A stretch of 35,432 bases of DNA from the NCBI GenBank assembly GCA_910587545.1, contig CAJUMI010000021.1, positions 1,187 through 36,618 on the forward strand. Direction: 5' to 3'. The position numbers and the translations under genes were made by a program. Shown here in pieces: positions 8,522 through 16,328 of the stretch. Numbering within the stretch: position 1 is the first letter of the stretch; each line of letters begins with the position of its first letter. The notes beneath the pieces were generated by a model, which was not told where the DNA came from, made no database searches, and was given only the letters and a program-made list of their open reading frames with translations. This DNA comes from an uncultured Muribaculaceae bacterium (GTDB lineage Bacteria > Bacteroidota > Bacteroidia > Bacteroidales > Muribaculaceae).

Positions 8522-9178
8522 TCACTTCGCCACACCGAGGCGGCGATAGAGATAGTCGATGACGAAGTCGGCGCACTCCTCGAGCGGCAGCAGCGAGGAG
8601 TCGAGCGTCAGGTCGTAGGTCGATGCCGCGCCCCAGCGCTTGTCGGTATAGAAATTGTAGAATGCTGCGCGCACTTTATTGGTCCGTTCGGCGAGGCTGC
8701 GGGCCTCGTCGGCTGTCAGAGTGTCGGCTCTTTCGAGTATACGTCTGACGCAGTCATCCATGCGGGCATGGACAAAAATATTGACCACATTGTCGATGTC
8801 GCGCAGCACATAGTCAGCCGACCGTCCGACTATCACACACGGGCCATCGGATGCTATCTCATGGATAAAATCACACTGGGCCTGATATATACTGTCGGAA
8901 GATATCGACGACGAGCCAGAATAGAACGGCATCGTGCTGTAGCCGTGGTTGAACGAGAACAACCCCGAGATGAAGCGGGGGACACGCTCGTCGTTGCGCT
9001 CGAAATACTCGGGACTCATGCCGGCCTTTTCGGCCGCTTTGACGAGCAGCTCCTTGTCGTAAAAAGCGATGCCGAGCCTGTCGGCTATCATACGGCCGAG
9101 AGCGCGGCCGCCACTGCCGAAGGAGCGCCCTACGGTGATCACATATTTCTCGGGCAATGTCTTATCTTGAGCTTTCAT
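8522..9178 (-). CDS. Cytidylate-kinase-like family protein
   Basis: This 218-residue protein has the shifted P-loop GRSFGSGGRALGRMIADRLG (residues 18-37) followed by FYDKELL, the hallmark of the cytidylate kinase-like family found in many anaerobes. A second conserved block is CVIVGRSADYVL, then NIFVHARMDDCVRRI. The family has a P-loop kinase fold close to Cmk, but the true nucleotide or other substrate is not established, so CMP kinase activity should not be assumed. No membrane segment is present. Its -7 element sits immediately upstream at 9204-9211. Antisense overlap with the FecR-like transcript is likely because the two stop codons are only 2 bp apart. Confidence 0.85.
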   Translation of the reverse strand: MKAQDKTLPEKYVITVGRSFGSGGRALGRMIADRLGIAFYDKELLVKAAEKAGMSPEYFERNDERVPRFISGLFSFNHGYSTMPFYSGSSSISSDSIYQAQCDFIHEIASDGPCVIVGRSADYVLRDIDNVVNIFVHARMDDCVRRILERADTLTADEARSLAERTNKVRAAFYNFYTDKRWGAASTYDLTLDSSLLPLEECADFVIDYLYRRLGVAK

Positions 9179-9203
9179 ACATTATATCGTTCTTTATGGC
9201 AGA

Positions 9204-9211
9204 CAAAAATA
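9204..9211 (-). promoter_or_regulatory. -7 element for the cytidylate-kinase-like gene
   Basis: On the minus strand TATTTTTG matches TAnnTTTG perfectly and lies 25 bp before the start codon at 9178. No good TTTG is found 20 bp upstream, where the -33 box would fall inside the 3' end of the neighbouring gene, so the promoter is supported only by its -7 half. Confidence 0.45.
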
Positions 9212-9212
9212 G

Positions 9213-9755
9213 TCAATTATTTCGACAATCAGAGCTTTCGAGCTTTAAAACCTTATATCCGAAAAAACCGTCGCTGACCCGGAATTGTTTTTTGACTCCC
9301 GTACGGGCCTTGACGTATGTCGACGCATTTACGCTCATGTTGCGGGTCGAACCGTCGGGAAACTCAAGCCGGAGATAATACACATTATATTTGCCTGCCG
9401 GAATCGAACGTCCGCGCCCCGACCGGCGGTAACGCGTGCGTTCTTCACTGTACTTTGCCGTCACAGTGGCATCGACCGTCACAGTGCTGCTGTCGTCAGC
9501 CATAAAGTAATTGATTGTAAGTATAGCGCCATAGCTCAGCGCACTCATAATCACCACCGGGCACAGCACACCTGCCAGACGGCCCGAATAGCGGAGAAAG
9601 TTTCTGAAAACCCTACGCAGCATTATGCCCGAAGCCACACCGATCCCGACAGCCCATAGAACCGGCTCCCACCAAACGATAAAAGTGCTCCACGCACAGC
9701 CACATCCCGACATAAACACCAGCAGAGCCAGCAATCCCGCAAGAACCCTGCGCAT
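9213..9755 (-). CDS. Hypothetical membrane protein, 180 aa
   Basis: No family recognised. Starting from the ATG at 9755, the protein opens with a hydrophobic segment (VLAGLLALLVFMSG) and has further membrane helices near residues 25-42 and 60-85. A soluble C-terminal domain of about 95 residues follows, rich in Thr, Arg and Tyr (YNVYYLRLEFPDGSTRNMSV). That domain looks like a small beta fold and recalls the membrane-proximal domains of DUF3592-like proteins, but I would not assign it. I preferred ATG 9755 to an in-frame GTG at 9788 because a -7 element at 9793-9800 would place the transcript start downstream of that GTG. It is divergent from the M48 gene. Confidence 0.6.
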   Translation of the reverse strand: MRRVLAGLLALLVFMSGCGCAWSTFIVWWEPVLWAVGIGVASGIMLRRVFRNFLRYSGRLAGVLCPVVIMSALSYGAILTINYFMADDSSTVTVDATVTAKYSEERTRYRRSGRGRSIPAGKYNVYYLRLEFPDGSTRNMSVNASTYVKARTGVKKQFRVSDGFFGYKVLKLESSDCRNN

Positions 9756-9792
9756 TATCACAGATCTTTTAACTTTATTGTCTTCCACTCGG

Positions 9793-9800
9793 CAAAGATA
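9793..9800 (-). promoter_or_regulatory. -7 element for the 180-aa membrane protein gene
   Basis: Minus-strand TATCTTTG is a perfect TAnnTTTG element. It predicts a transcript start near 9787 and a leader of about 32 nt before the ATG at 9755. The -33 position has no convincing TTTG. It is one of two divergent promoters in this 135-bp gap. Confidence 0.5.
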
Positions 9801-9833
9801 GTATTTTTTTCACGTAGGATAAGAGATTATTCG

Positions 9834-9841
9834 TATCTTTG
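9834..9841 (+). promoter_or_regulatory. -7 element for the M48 protease operon
   Basis: TATCTTTG matches TAnnTTTG exactly, 49 bp before the ATG at 9891. The -33 region contains a T-run (9804-9810) but no exact TTTG at the ideal spacing. It probably drives the M48, EEP and YjjG genes together. Confidence 0.5.
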
Positions 9842-9890
9842 TGATGATTTATACACTCAGGTAAACCATACATAATTATTTATACTGATC

Positions 9891-10679
9891 ATGAAATTCA
9901 ACTTACTTAAAATCGCAACCGTTTTTTGTCTTTCATTTTTCTTGACATCACCTGCAGAGGCTCAGTTCAACATTAAAAAGGCCGCAGGCAGCCTCGGCAA
10001 GGTAGCCAAAGCCGCCACCCTGTCCGACGAGGACATGGTGCAATATGTCAAAGAATACATCGACTGGATGGACAGCCACAACCCTGTGCTTCCGGCTGAA
10101 GACCCCTACGTTCAACGCCTCGCCAAACTGACCGAAGGTCTTACCGACGTCGAAGGCCTTCCGCTTAACTTCAAAGTATATAATGTCGTCGACGTAAACG
10201 CATTTGCATGTGCCGACGGCAGCATCCGCGTGTTTGCGGCGCTGATGGACATCATGAGCGACGACGAGCTGCTCGGCGTGATCGGGCATGAGGTCGGACA
10301 TGTGGCTCACAAAGACTCTAAGAAAGCATTCCGCACCGCCCTGCTGACATCGGCTCTGAAAGACGGCATCGCATCAACCGGCGGTAAAGCCGCAGCCCTC
10401 ACGGATTCGCAGCTCGGCAGCCTCAGCGAAGCACTCGTCACAGCCAAGCACTCTCAGAAACAGGAACGCGAAGCCGATGACTACGGCTACGAATTTCTGA
10501 AATCCCACGGCAAAAACCCCAGAGCCATGGCGATGTCGTTCCGCAAGCTGAAACAGCTCCAGGACGAAGCCGGACAAACAAAGACAAGCAAGATCAACCA
10601 GCTCTTCTCTTCTCATCCCGACCTGGAGTCTCGCATAGAACGCATGGACAAGCGCGCCGACGACGAATGTCTCGAATAA
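9891..10679 (+). CDS. M48-family zinc metalloprotease, exported
   Basis: The 262-residue protein has an N-terminal signal peptide (LLKIATVFCLSFFLTSPAEAQ, cleavage probably after AEA). The M48 zinc motif HEVGH lies at residues 133-137, with the third ligand Glu194 in EREADDYG. The sequence around VNAFACADGSIRVFAALMDI is typical of periplasmic M48 proteases of the LoiP/YggG and BepA type, which act in envelope protein quality control. There are no TPR repeats, so LoiP-like is the closer comparison. It is the first gene of a probable operon; the EEP gene starts 32 bp past its stop. The metalloprotease call is secure, the substrate is not. Confidence 0.92.
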   Translation: MKFNLLKIATVFCLSFFLTSPAEAQFNIKKAAGSLGKVAKAATLSDEDMVQYVKEYIDWMDSHNPVLPAEDPYVQRLAKLTEGLTDVEGLPLNFKVYNVVDVNAFACADGSIRVFAALMDIMSDDELLGVIGHEVGHVAHKDSKKAFRTALLTSALKDGIASTGGKAAALTDSQLGSLSEALVTAKHSQKQEREADDYGYEFLKSHGKNPRAMAMSFRKLKQLQDEAGQTKTSKINQLFSSHPDLESRIERMDKRADDECLE

Positions 10680-10711
10680 CCCATACCCATTCATCACAAC
10701 CATTACATCCA

Positions 10712-11644
10712 ATGGAAAAGCTGATATACGGTCTGCTGGTCCTTGTAGCGGCTGCCTGCACATCGCCGCAGAAGCCAGCAGAAATGAATGTAGCCACCTA
10801 CAACCTTCGTCTTTCCAACCTCGGAGATTCGCTTCAGGGAGACGGATGGGGACAGCGCGCTCCCTATGTCGCCAAGCTGATCCAATATCACGAATTTGAC
10901 ATTTTCGGCACTCAGGAAGGCAAACACCACCAACTCGAAGACCTCAAGGCGATGATGCCCGAATATGAATATATCGGAGTGGGTCGAGACGACGGCGCAC
11001 AAGGAGGCGAATATGCAGCGATTTTCTACAAGCCCGAACGCTTCGAACTGCTCGACAGCGGCAACTTCTGGCTGTCGGAAGACACCACGCAGCCAAACAA
11101 AGGCTGGGACGCCGAGTGTATCCGAGTGTGCACGTGGGGCAAGTTCCTCGACAAGCTGTCAGGCAACACATTTGTCCACTTCAATCTCCATATGGATCAT
11201 ATCGGCGTCGTGGCTCGCGCCGAAAGCGCCAAGCTGATCCTCGAGAAGATCAAGGCATTCCCCGAGAAGTTGCCGGTGATGCTGTCGGGCGACTTCAATG
11301 TCGACCAGCTCAACGAATCATATCTGCTGCTTCAGAACTCGGGAATACTGTCGGACGCATACACCACGGCCGATATGGTCTACGCCAACAACGGAACGTT
11401 CAATGCATTTCAACCCGATGCCATGACCGAGGAACGCATCGACCACATATTCCTCTCGCCCGAGTTCAAAGTGAAAAAATACGGCATTCTGACCGACACC
11501 TACCGGTCACCGGCCGATGAGACCGACACGGTCGACACATCCAACTTCCCCAAAGAGCTCGGATTGATGAAATATACAGCCCGCACTCCGTCAGACCACT
11601 TTCCCGTGGCCATCAGAGTGGAGCTTGACAACACAGCGGAATAA
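10712..11644 (+). CDS. Endonuclease/exonuclease/phosphatase (EEP) family lipoprotein
   Basis: From the ATG at 10712 the product is 310 residues with a lipoprotein signal (MEKLIYGLLVLVAAAC, lipid-modified Cys16). An earlier in-frame ATG at 10667 lies inside the M48 gene and would add residues that spoil the signal, so I reject it. EEP-fold landmarks are VATYNLRLSN, FGTQEGKHHQLEDL (catalytic Glu), NLHMDHIG, LSGDFNVDQ and the C-terminal TPSDHFPVAI with the catalytic Asp-His. Secreted Bacteroidales members act on unknown phosphodiesters or lipids; DNase, phosphatase and sphingomyelinase-like roles all exist in the superfamily. It is followed after 5 bp by the yjjG-like gene. Confidence 0.9.
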   Translation: MEKLIYGLLVLVAAACTSPQKPAEMNVATYNLRLSNLGDSLQGDGWGQRAPYVAKLIQYHEFDIFGTQEGKHHQLEDLKAMMPEYEYIGVGRDDGAQGGEYAAIFYKPERFELLDSGNFWLSEDTTQPNKGWDAECIRVCTWGKFLDKLSGNTFVHFNLHMDHIGVVARAESAKLILEKIKAFPEKLPVMLSGDFNVDQLNESYLLLQNSGILSDAYTTADMVYANNGTFNAFQPDAMTEERIDHIFLSPEFKVKKYGILTDTYRSPADETDTVDTSNFPKELGLMKYTARTPSDHFPVAIRVELDNTAE

Positions 11645-11649
11645 CCGGC

Positions 11650-12372
11650 ATGAACCGCTTCCCTGCCGAACCGGCCGCCACAATGCTGTGGTTTGATCTT
11701 GACGACACACTCTGGGACATGAGCGGCAACTCTGCCATCTGCCTGCGGGAGATCTACGACAGCGCACATCTCGACTGTCTGTTTGCCACGCCCGAGGAAT
11801 GGGACCGCGTCTACCACGGAATCAATCTGACACTGTGGGAACAATACGGCAATGGCGAGATCACGCGTGACTATCTGCGATCTGAGCGCTTCGCCCGTCC
11901 GCTTCGTCTGGCCGGCATGGCCGAGGATGAGGCCGCCGGGCTCTCAGCTCAACTTGATCCGCTCTATCTCGGCCTGCTCGGCCGCAAGACGTCGCTGATC
12001 GTAGGAGCCCGGGAGACACTCGACTATCTCAGCGCGAGGGGCTACCGGATGGGCATAGTCAGCAACGGCTTCCACGAGGTGCAGTACAACAAGATGAGGT
12101 CATCGGAGATCGACGGCTATTTCGACATTGTCGTGCTCAGCGACGACGCCGGCTACAACAAGCCCGATCCCCGGTTCTTCGACTATGCACTCGAAAAAGC
12201 CGGCTCACGCGGCAAGCGCAACATAGTGATCGGCGACAACCCAACAGCCGACATCGAGGGCGCGCTGAACGCCGGTCTCGAAGCCGTCATGTATCGCCGC
12301 AGACACGACACGGGGGTCTATCCCGGAGTCACAAATATCGACCGGCTCACAGATCTGAAAACGATATTCTGA
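11650..12372 (+). CDS. yjjG: HAD phosphatase, YjjG-type pyrimidine nucleotidase
   Basis: A 240-residue HAD-superfamily hydrolase with motif I DLDDTLWD (Asp16 nucleophile, Asp18), motif II in MGIVSNGF, and motif III/IV in YNKPDPRFF and NIVIGDNPTADIEGA. The helical cap between residues about 30 and 100 and the WDMSGNS region fit the YjjG/YfnB noncanonical pyrimidine 5'-nucleotidases, which dephosphorylate dUMP, dTMP and damaged pyrimidine nucleotides. No signal peptide is present, so the enzyme should be cytoplasmic. It closes the M48-EEP-HAD operon. The superfamily call is certain; the YjjG subfamily assignment rests on overall resemblance. Confidence 0.85.
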   Translation: MNRFPAEPAATMLWFDLDDTLWDMSGNSAICLREIYDSAHLDCLFATPEEWDRVYHGINLTLWEQYGNGEITRDYLRSERFARPLRLAGMAEDEAAGLSAQLDPLYLGLLGRKTSLIVGARETLDYLSARGYRMGIVSNGFHEVQYNKMRSSEIDGYFDIVVLSDDAGYNKPDPRFFDYALEKAGSRGKRNIVIGDNPTADIEGALNAGLEAVMYRRRHDTGVYPGVTNIDRLTDLKTIF

Positions 12373-12436
12373 CGCTCCACGAAGGGCAAAATCGCGTGTA
12401 AAAACAAAAATATCACCACAAAAGCGCAAAAAATTG

Positions 12437-12466
12437 CTTGTGTTTCAAAAAAAAACACGATATTTG
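12437..12466 (+). promoter_or_regulatory. Probable promoter of the HU-family gene
   Basis: GATATTTG at 12459-12466 matches the -7 consensus at all but its first base, and CTTG at 12437-12440 may serve as a -33 box with an 18-bp spacer. The surrounding A-rich DNA and a leader of about 85 nt are compatible with a strongly expressed HU gene. Confidence 0.4.
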
Positions 12467-12557
12467 CACTTGCAAAATTCACGAGAGCCAATTTTGTGCA
12501 GTAATGAATTGCAGATCAACGACATTTCTTATAAATCCCAAAAAAATAAATACAGCT

Positions 12558-12830
12558 ATGACAAAAGCCGACATTGTAAACGAAATTGCCAAGACAACCG
12601 GCATCGAAAAAGCCGCAGTTCTTGAAACTATCGAGAAGTTCATGGAAGTTGTTAAAGATTCACTCGCTCACGGTGAAAACGTTTATCTCCGTGGTTTCGG
12701 CAGCTTCATTGTAAAGACTCGTTCAGAGAAAACAGCCCGCAACATCTCAAAGAACACAACAATCATCATCCCTGCCCACAAGATCCCCGCGTTCAAGCCC
12801 GCCAAGGTCTTCATGGAAGATGTAAAATAA
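12558..12830 (+). CDS. HU/IHF-family DNA-binding protein
   Basis: This 90-residue protein matches HU in length and sequence from MTKADIVNEIAKTTGIEK through ENVYLRGFGSFIVKTR to IPAFKPAKVF. It includes the GFGSF turn and the arm segment RNISKNTTIIIPAHKIPAF. It binds and bends DNA as a dimer and organises the nucleoid. The frame stays open 120 bp upstream, but the HU family always starts at the MTKADI-type helix, so ATG 12558 is used. The mS38-like small gene starts 34 bp downstream and may share the transcript. Confidence 0.95.
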   Translation: MTKADIVNEIAKTTGIEKAAVLETIEKFMEVVKDSLAHGENVYLRGFGSFIVKTRSEKTARNISKNTTIIIPAHKIPAFKPAKVFMEDVK

Positions 12831-12864
12831 ATAAACTCCTATTAACCCCTTAATTTAGCGTAAA

Positions 12865-12954
12865 ATGCCAAGCGGAAAGAAAAGAAAAGGCCACAAGATG
12901 GCTACCCACAAACGCAAAAAACGTCTGAGAAAAAACCGTCATAAGAAGAAATAA
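12865..12954 (+). CDS. 29-aa AURKAIP1/COX24 (mS38-like) basic protein
   Basis: A tiny gene, ATG to TAA, encodes 29 residues of which about half are Lys or Arg: MPSGKKRKGHKMATHKR followed by KKRLRKNRHKKK. The KMATHKRKKRLRKNRHKKK block is the AURKAIP1/COX24 motif, found in mitochondrial small-subunit ribosomal protein mS38 and in very short Bacteroidetes proteins. By that homology it is probably a small ribosome-associated protein. It lies between the HU gene and the RNase E/G gene. The call rests on motif recognition; a ribosomal role is inference. Confidence 0.85.
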   Translation: MPSGKKRKGHKMATHKRKKRLRKNRHKKK

Positions 12955-12973
12955 TCTTCAGTGTGGTTTAAAA

Positions 12974-13093
12974 ATTGTCCGAAAGACTGTATTTAAGTCC
13001 GGACAATCTATAAGACGCCAACGCTATACGAAGAACAAACTTGACACGGGGACTCCTGACGAGGGATAGAAATCCCGCTCAAGATTTGTTCTT
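12974..13093 (+). promoter_or_regulatory. Structured RNA region upstream of the RNase E/G gene
   Basis: Two strong hairpins fill this gap. The first pairs 12974-12981 with 13000-13007 (ATTGTCCG) and continues with GACT/AGTC (12985-12988 with 12996-12999). The second pairs 13031-13039 with 13085-13093 and 13040-13044 with 13079-13083, a 14-bp stem with one bulged A. It encloses a small hairpin GGGAT/ATCCC (13063-13076) and is followed by a U-rich tract. It could be an attenuator, a processing site, or an autoregulatory leader like that of enterobacterial rne. No known RNA family was recognised. Confidence 0.5.
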
Positions 13094-13132
13094 TGTGTAT
13101 TTTTACCCCATCATCCACACCCGCATCCAACA

Positions 13133-15127
13133 ATGAAAAGCGAACTCATCGTAGACGTAAAGCCAAGCGAAGTATCCTTCGCCCTGCTTGAGGATTCGCG
13201 CCTCGTGTCTCTGCAGAAAGAAGCGCGCAATATCTCGTATGCGGTCGGCGATATATATCTGGCAAAAGTCAAAAAACTTATGCCCGGTCTTAACGCCGCC
13301 TTTGTCAACGTGGGTTACGAAAAAGATGCATTCCTCCACTACCTTGACCTCGGCTCGCACTTCGCATCTTATGCGGCCTTCGTCAAGCAACTGCTCTCAG
13401 ACAAACAGAAGATGCCTTCGCTGTCAAAGCAGAAACTGCTCCCTGACATCGATAAACACGGCTCGATAGCCGACCTGCTTCAAAGCGGACAGGAACTCCT
13501 CGTGCAGATAGTCAAAGAACCGATATCATCGAAAGGCCCGCGGCTGACGACTGAGATCACATTCACAGGACGTTACCTCGTGCTGATACCGTTCAGCGAC
13601 AAGATCTCGATATCACAGAAGATCAAGACCACAGAGGAAAAACTCCGTCTGCGCCAGCTCATCGAAAGCATTAAGCCGAAGAATTTTGGTGTAATCGTCC
13701 GCACATCAGCCGAAGGCAAACGCGTGGCCGATCTCAACAACGAGCTCAAGACTCTCCTGAAATGCTGGGAAGACGCTCTGGCCAAGGCTCAGAAATCGAC
13801 AGCGCCGACGCTTATCTTCGAGGAAGAAAGCCGCATAGTCGGCATGCTGCGCGACATCTTCAGCCCGACATTTGAGAACATCACCGTCAATGATCCCGAC
13901 ATCTACTCGCAGATCAGCAAATATGTCGCCCTCATCGCCCCCGAACGCAAAGAGACTGTCAAACTATATGACCGCGACGAGCCGATCTTCGATCATTTCG
14001 CCATCACACGGCAGATCAAATCATCGTTTGGCAAAACCGTGTCGTTCAAATCAGGCGCCTATCTGATCATAGAGAGCACCGAAGCCCTGCACGTCATCGA
14101 CGTCAACTCCGGCAACCGCGCCAAGGCGACCAACGATCAGGAAAGCAATGCACTCGAGGTCAACCTCAGAGCTGCCGACGAAATAGCCCGGCAGCTAAGG
14201 CTGCGCGACATGGGCGGCATCATAGTGATCGACTACATCGACATGAACAAGAGCGAACACCGCCAGCAACTCTACGACCACATGCGCGAGATCATGGCCA
14301 ATGACCGCGCTCGCCACAACATCCTGCCGCTAAGCAAGTTCGGGCTCATGCAGATAACCCGTCAGCGTGTGCGCCCGGCGCTCGACATCACAACGACCGA
14401 ACGCTGCCCGTCATGCTACGGCAAAGGCGAGGTGCAGCCGTCGCTGCTGTTCACAGACACACTTCACGAAAAACTCGACTATATAATCAGTGTGCTCGGC
14501 CTGCGCAACTTCGTGATGTATGTCCACCCGTTTGTCGACGCATACATCAAGAAAGGCATATTCACCTCGCTCTACGGCAAATGGCGCCGCCAGTTCGGAC
14601 GCTGCTTCAAGATAATGCCAGATCAGTCGCTCGCCTATCTCGAATACAAAGTGTTTGACGAAAACCGCACTGAGCTCTGCCTGCAAGAGGAAAAAGACAG
14701 CGGATCATCTTCGACAGCAAAGAAGAAAAACAAAGCCAAAAATCGCGGCAACGACGAGGAAAGCGACGAAAAGCCGACCGCCGCAAAACCTGACTCCACG
14801 AAGTCAGACGAGGTCAAAGCGAAACAGAAAGCCCGCAAGAACACTGCCGAAAAGCCCGTCAGGGACGTAACGCCAGAAAAACCGGCGCGAGACGATAATG
14901 ACGACAGCAAAGCCGGCAGCGACCGGGAGACCAAAAAGAAACGTCAGCCCAAGGCGCGCAAAGCGCGCAGGCCCGACTCGGCCATAGCAGAGACCGCCGT
15001 GCCGGAACCGGACAAAGCTGACGCAGCCCGGACCAGGATCGAACCTGAGAAAGTAATGCTCGCGCTACCCCCGGCCGAAGATACTTCTGCCCCGGCGACA
15101 AACGCTCAACCTACAACAGAGGAATAA
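13133..15127 (+). CDS. rng: Ribonuclease E/G family endoribonuclease with long disordered tail
   Basis: A 664-residue enzyme that cleaves single-stranded RNA in rRNA maturation and mRNA decay. The S1 domain is near residues 37-125 (VGDIYLAKVKKLMPGLNAAFVNVG). The DNase-I-like catalytic core carries the magnesium ligands Asp323 (HVIDVNSGNRA) and Asp367 (IVIDYIDM). The zinc-link cysteines are Cys425 and Cys428 (ERCPSCYGKGEV), which hold the dimer together. The fold ends near residue 520. The last ~140 residues are Lys-, Glu-, Ala- and Pro-rich and low complexity, absent from a standard RNase G and reminiscent of the RNase E scaffold. The upstream hairpins suggest leader-based control, and a 16-bp hairpin follows. 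Confidence 0.93.
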   Translation: MKSELIVDVKPSEVSFALLEDSRLVSLQKEARNISYAVGDIYLAKVKKLMPGLNAAFVNVGYEKDAFLHYLDLGSHFASYAAFVKQLLSDKQKMPSLSKQKLLPDIDKHGSIADLLQSGQELLVQIVKEPISSKGPRLTTEITFTGRYLVLIPFSDKISISQKIKTTEEKLRLRQLIESIKPKNFGVIVRTSAEGKRVADLNNELKTLLKCWEDALAKAQKSTAPTLIFEEESRIVGMLRDIFSPTFENITVNDPDIYSQISKYVALIAPERKETVKLYDRDEPIFDHFAITRQIKSSFGKTVSFKSGAYLIIESTEALHVIDVNSGNRAKATNDQESNALEVNLRAADEIARQLRLRDMGGIIVIDYIDMNKSEHRQQLYDHMREIMANDRARHNILPLSKFGLMQITRQRVRPALDITTTERCPSCYGKGEVQPSLLFTDTLHEKLDYIISVLGLRNFVMYVHPFVDAYIKKGIFTSLYGKWRRQFGRCFKIMPDQSLAYLEYKVFDENRTELCLQEEKDSGSSSTAKKKNKAKNRGNDEESDEKPTAAKPDSTKSDEVKAKQKARKNTAEKPVRDVTPEKPARDDNDDSKAGSDRETKKKRQPKARKARRPDSAIAETAVPEPDKADAARTRIEPEKVMLALPPAEDTSAPATNAQPTTEE

Positions 15128-15159
15128 TTCTTATCAGACCCACATTCAACCCTTCAATA

Positions 15160-15198
15160 ACGACAGCGTCCCGGCCTGGAAAGCCGGGACGCTGTCGT
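15160..15198 (+). terminator. 16-bp perfect hairpin after the RNase E/G gene
   Basis: ACGACAGCGTCCCGGC (15160-15175) pairs perfectly with 15183-15198 around a 7-nt loop, starting 32 bp after the stop codon. The following bases (ATTTATGG) are only moderately U-rich. Position and stability argue for a terminator or 3'-end stabilising structure. Confidence 0.7.
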
Positions 15199-15243
15199 AT
15201 TTATGGTAAAATGGGACACAGAATAAGCAAATAAAGCGCATTG

Positions 15244-15276
15244 ATTGTTTTGATAATTAAAAATATGATATTTTTG
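15244..15276 (+). promoter_or_regulatory. Promoter of the PCMD-domain gene
   Basis: TATTTTTG at 15269-15276 is a perfect TAnnTTTG -7 element. ATTG (15244-15247) lies 21 bp upstream as a near-consensus -33 box; an exact TTTG at 15249-15252 is closer than ideal (16 bp). The expected transcript start near 15282 leaves about 20 nt before the ATG at 15303. Confidence 0.55.
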
Positions 15277-15302
15277 CACTCCTACGTTTCAACTACAATC
15301 AC

Positions 15303-16289
15303 ATGAATAGACAACTACTACTCAATACAAATACTACAGGTCAGATAATTGCATTGATATGGCTGCTATTTGCAGGTCAGGCGTCAGCTCAGCATACGGA
15401 GGCCATAAAGTATGGAGACTTCAGTAACTGGGTGACACGTAACATCAAAGAGTCGCACATTATCGGTGGCAAGACAAAACAGGTCTACGAGATAGCTCCG
15501 TCCCGGGTTATTGATGGTGACGAGCCTTATGTCAACGAAGGCGGCTCGCCATGGGCGACGTCAAATGTGATGGCGAAAGTGTGCGGAATCACCAAGACGA
15601 GCAATGCCGTTTTTCCCGAAGAGAGATCGGCCGGCAACCGCTGCGCTAAACTGACCACACGTCTCGAGAGCTGCAAGGCAATCGGCATAATCAACATCGA
15701 CGTGGTTGTGGCCGGCACAATGTTTCTCGGCCGCATGTTCGAGCCGATCAAGTCGACAAGCGATCCCTACTCCAAAATGGAAATGGGCGTACCCTTCACC
15801 AAGCGCCCCAAGGCGTTGGTCTACGATTACAGACTACATATTCCCGCCGGTGGCACACGCCTTTATTCGTCTGGGTTCGGCAGCAAGAAGACCTTGCCGG
15901 GAAGCGACAAGGCTGAAGTGTTCATCTACCTGCAGCGCCGCTGGGAAGACGCTGACGGCAATCTCTATGCCAAGCGCGTCGGCACCGGACGCGAACTGCT
16001 GTCGACCAACACCTCCACATGGGTCAACGGCCACAATCTTTCAGTGAATTACGGCGACATCTCACATGAAAGTTATTTCAAGACCTATATGGGGCTGATC
16101 CCCGAAGAAAAAAGCTACTGCGCACGGAATTCGAAGGGCAAGATCGTACCGGTCCATGAAGTAGGCTGGGACTCTCCCGATGCAACTCCGACACACATCC
16201 TGGTTATGTTCTCGGCCGGCAGCGGCGAACCCTATGTCGGAACCGTCGGCACCGAATTTCTCATCGACAACGTCGCACTGGCATATTGA
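15303..16289 (+). CDS. PCMD-domain secreted protein (putative carbohydrate metabolism domain)
   Basis: A 328-residue protein with a signal peptide (IIALIWLLFAGQASAQ). The mature chain fits the PCMD family (putative carbohydrate metabolism domain) of Bacteroidetes surface and periplasmic proteins: an N-terminal FSNWVTRNIKES segment, then GNRCAKLTTR, then MGVPFTKRPKALVYDYRLHIP. The end, EFLIDNVALAY, is the usual last strand. No SusC, SusD or glycoside hydrolase gene lies beside it, so it is not part of an obvious polysaccharide-utilisation locus, and its ligand is unknown. It has its own promoter and stands alone between two hairpins, a monocistronic unit. Family assignment fairly confident, biochemical role unknown. 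Confidence 0.75.
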   Translation: MNRQLLLNTNTTGQIIALIWLLFAGQASAQHTEAIKYGDFSNWVTRNIKESHIIGGKTKQVYEIAPSRVIDGDEPYVNEGGSPWATSNVMAKVCGITKTSNAVFPEERSAGNRCAKLTTRLESCKAIGIINIDVVVAGTMFLGRMFEPIKSTSDPYSKMEMGVPFTKRPKALVYDYRLHIPAGGTRLYSSGFGSKKTLPGSDKAEVFIYLQRRWEDADGNLYAKRVGTGRELLSTNTSTWVNGHNLSVNYGDISHESYFKTYMGLIPEEKSYCARNSKGKIVPVHEVGWDSPDATPTHILVMFSAGSGEPYVGTVGTEFLIDNVALAY

Positions 16290-16328
16290 ATAAGACCTCT
16301 CGGAATAATGAGGCCGATTAAGGTCTAT

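Noticed and set aside
10667..10711. Earlier start for the EEP lipoprotein
   Set aside because: It lies inside the M48 gene and would put 15 polar residues ahead of a well-formed lipoprotein signal.
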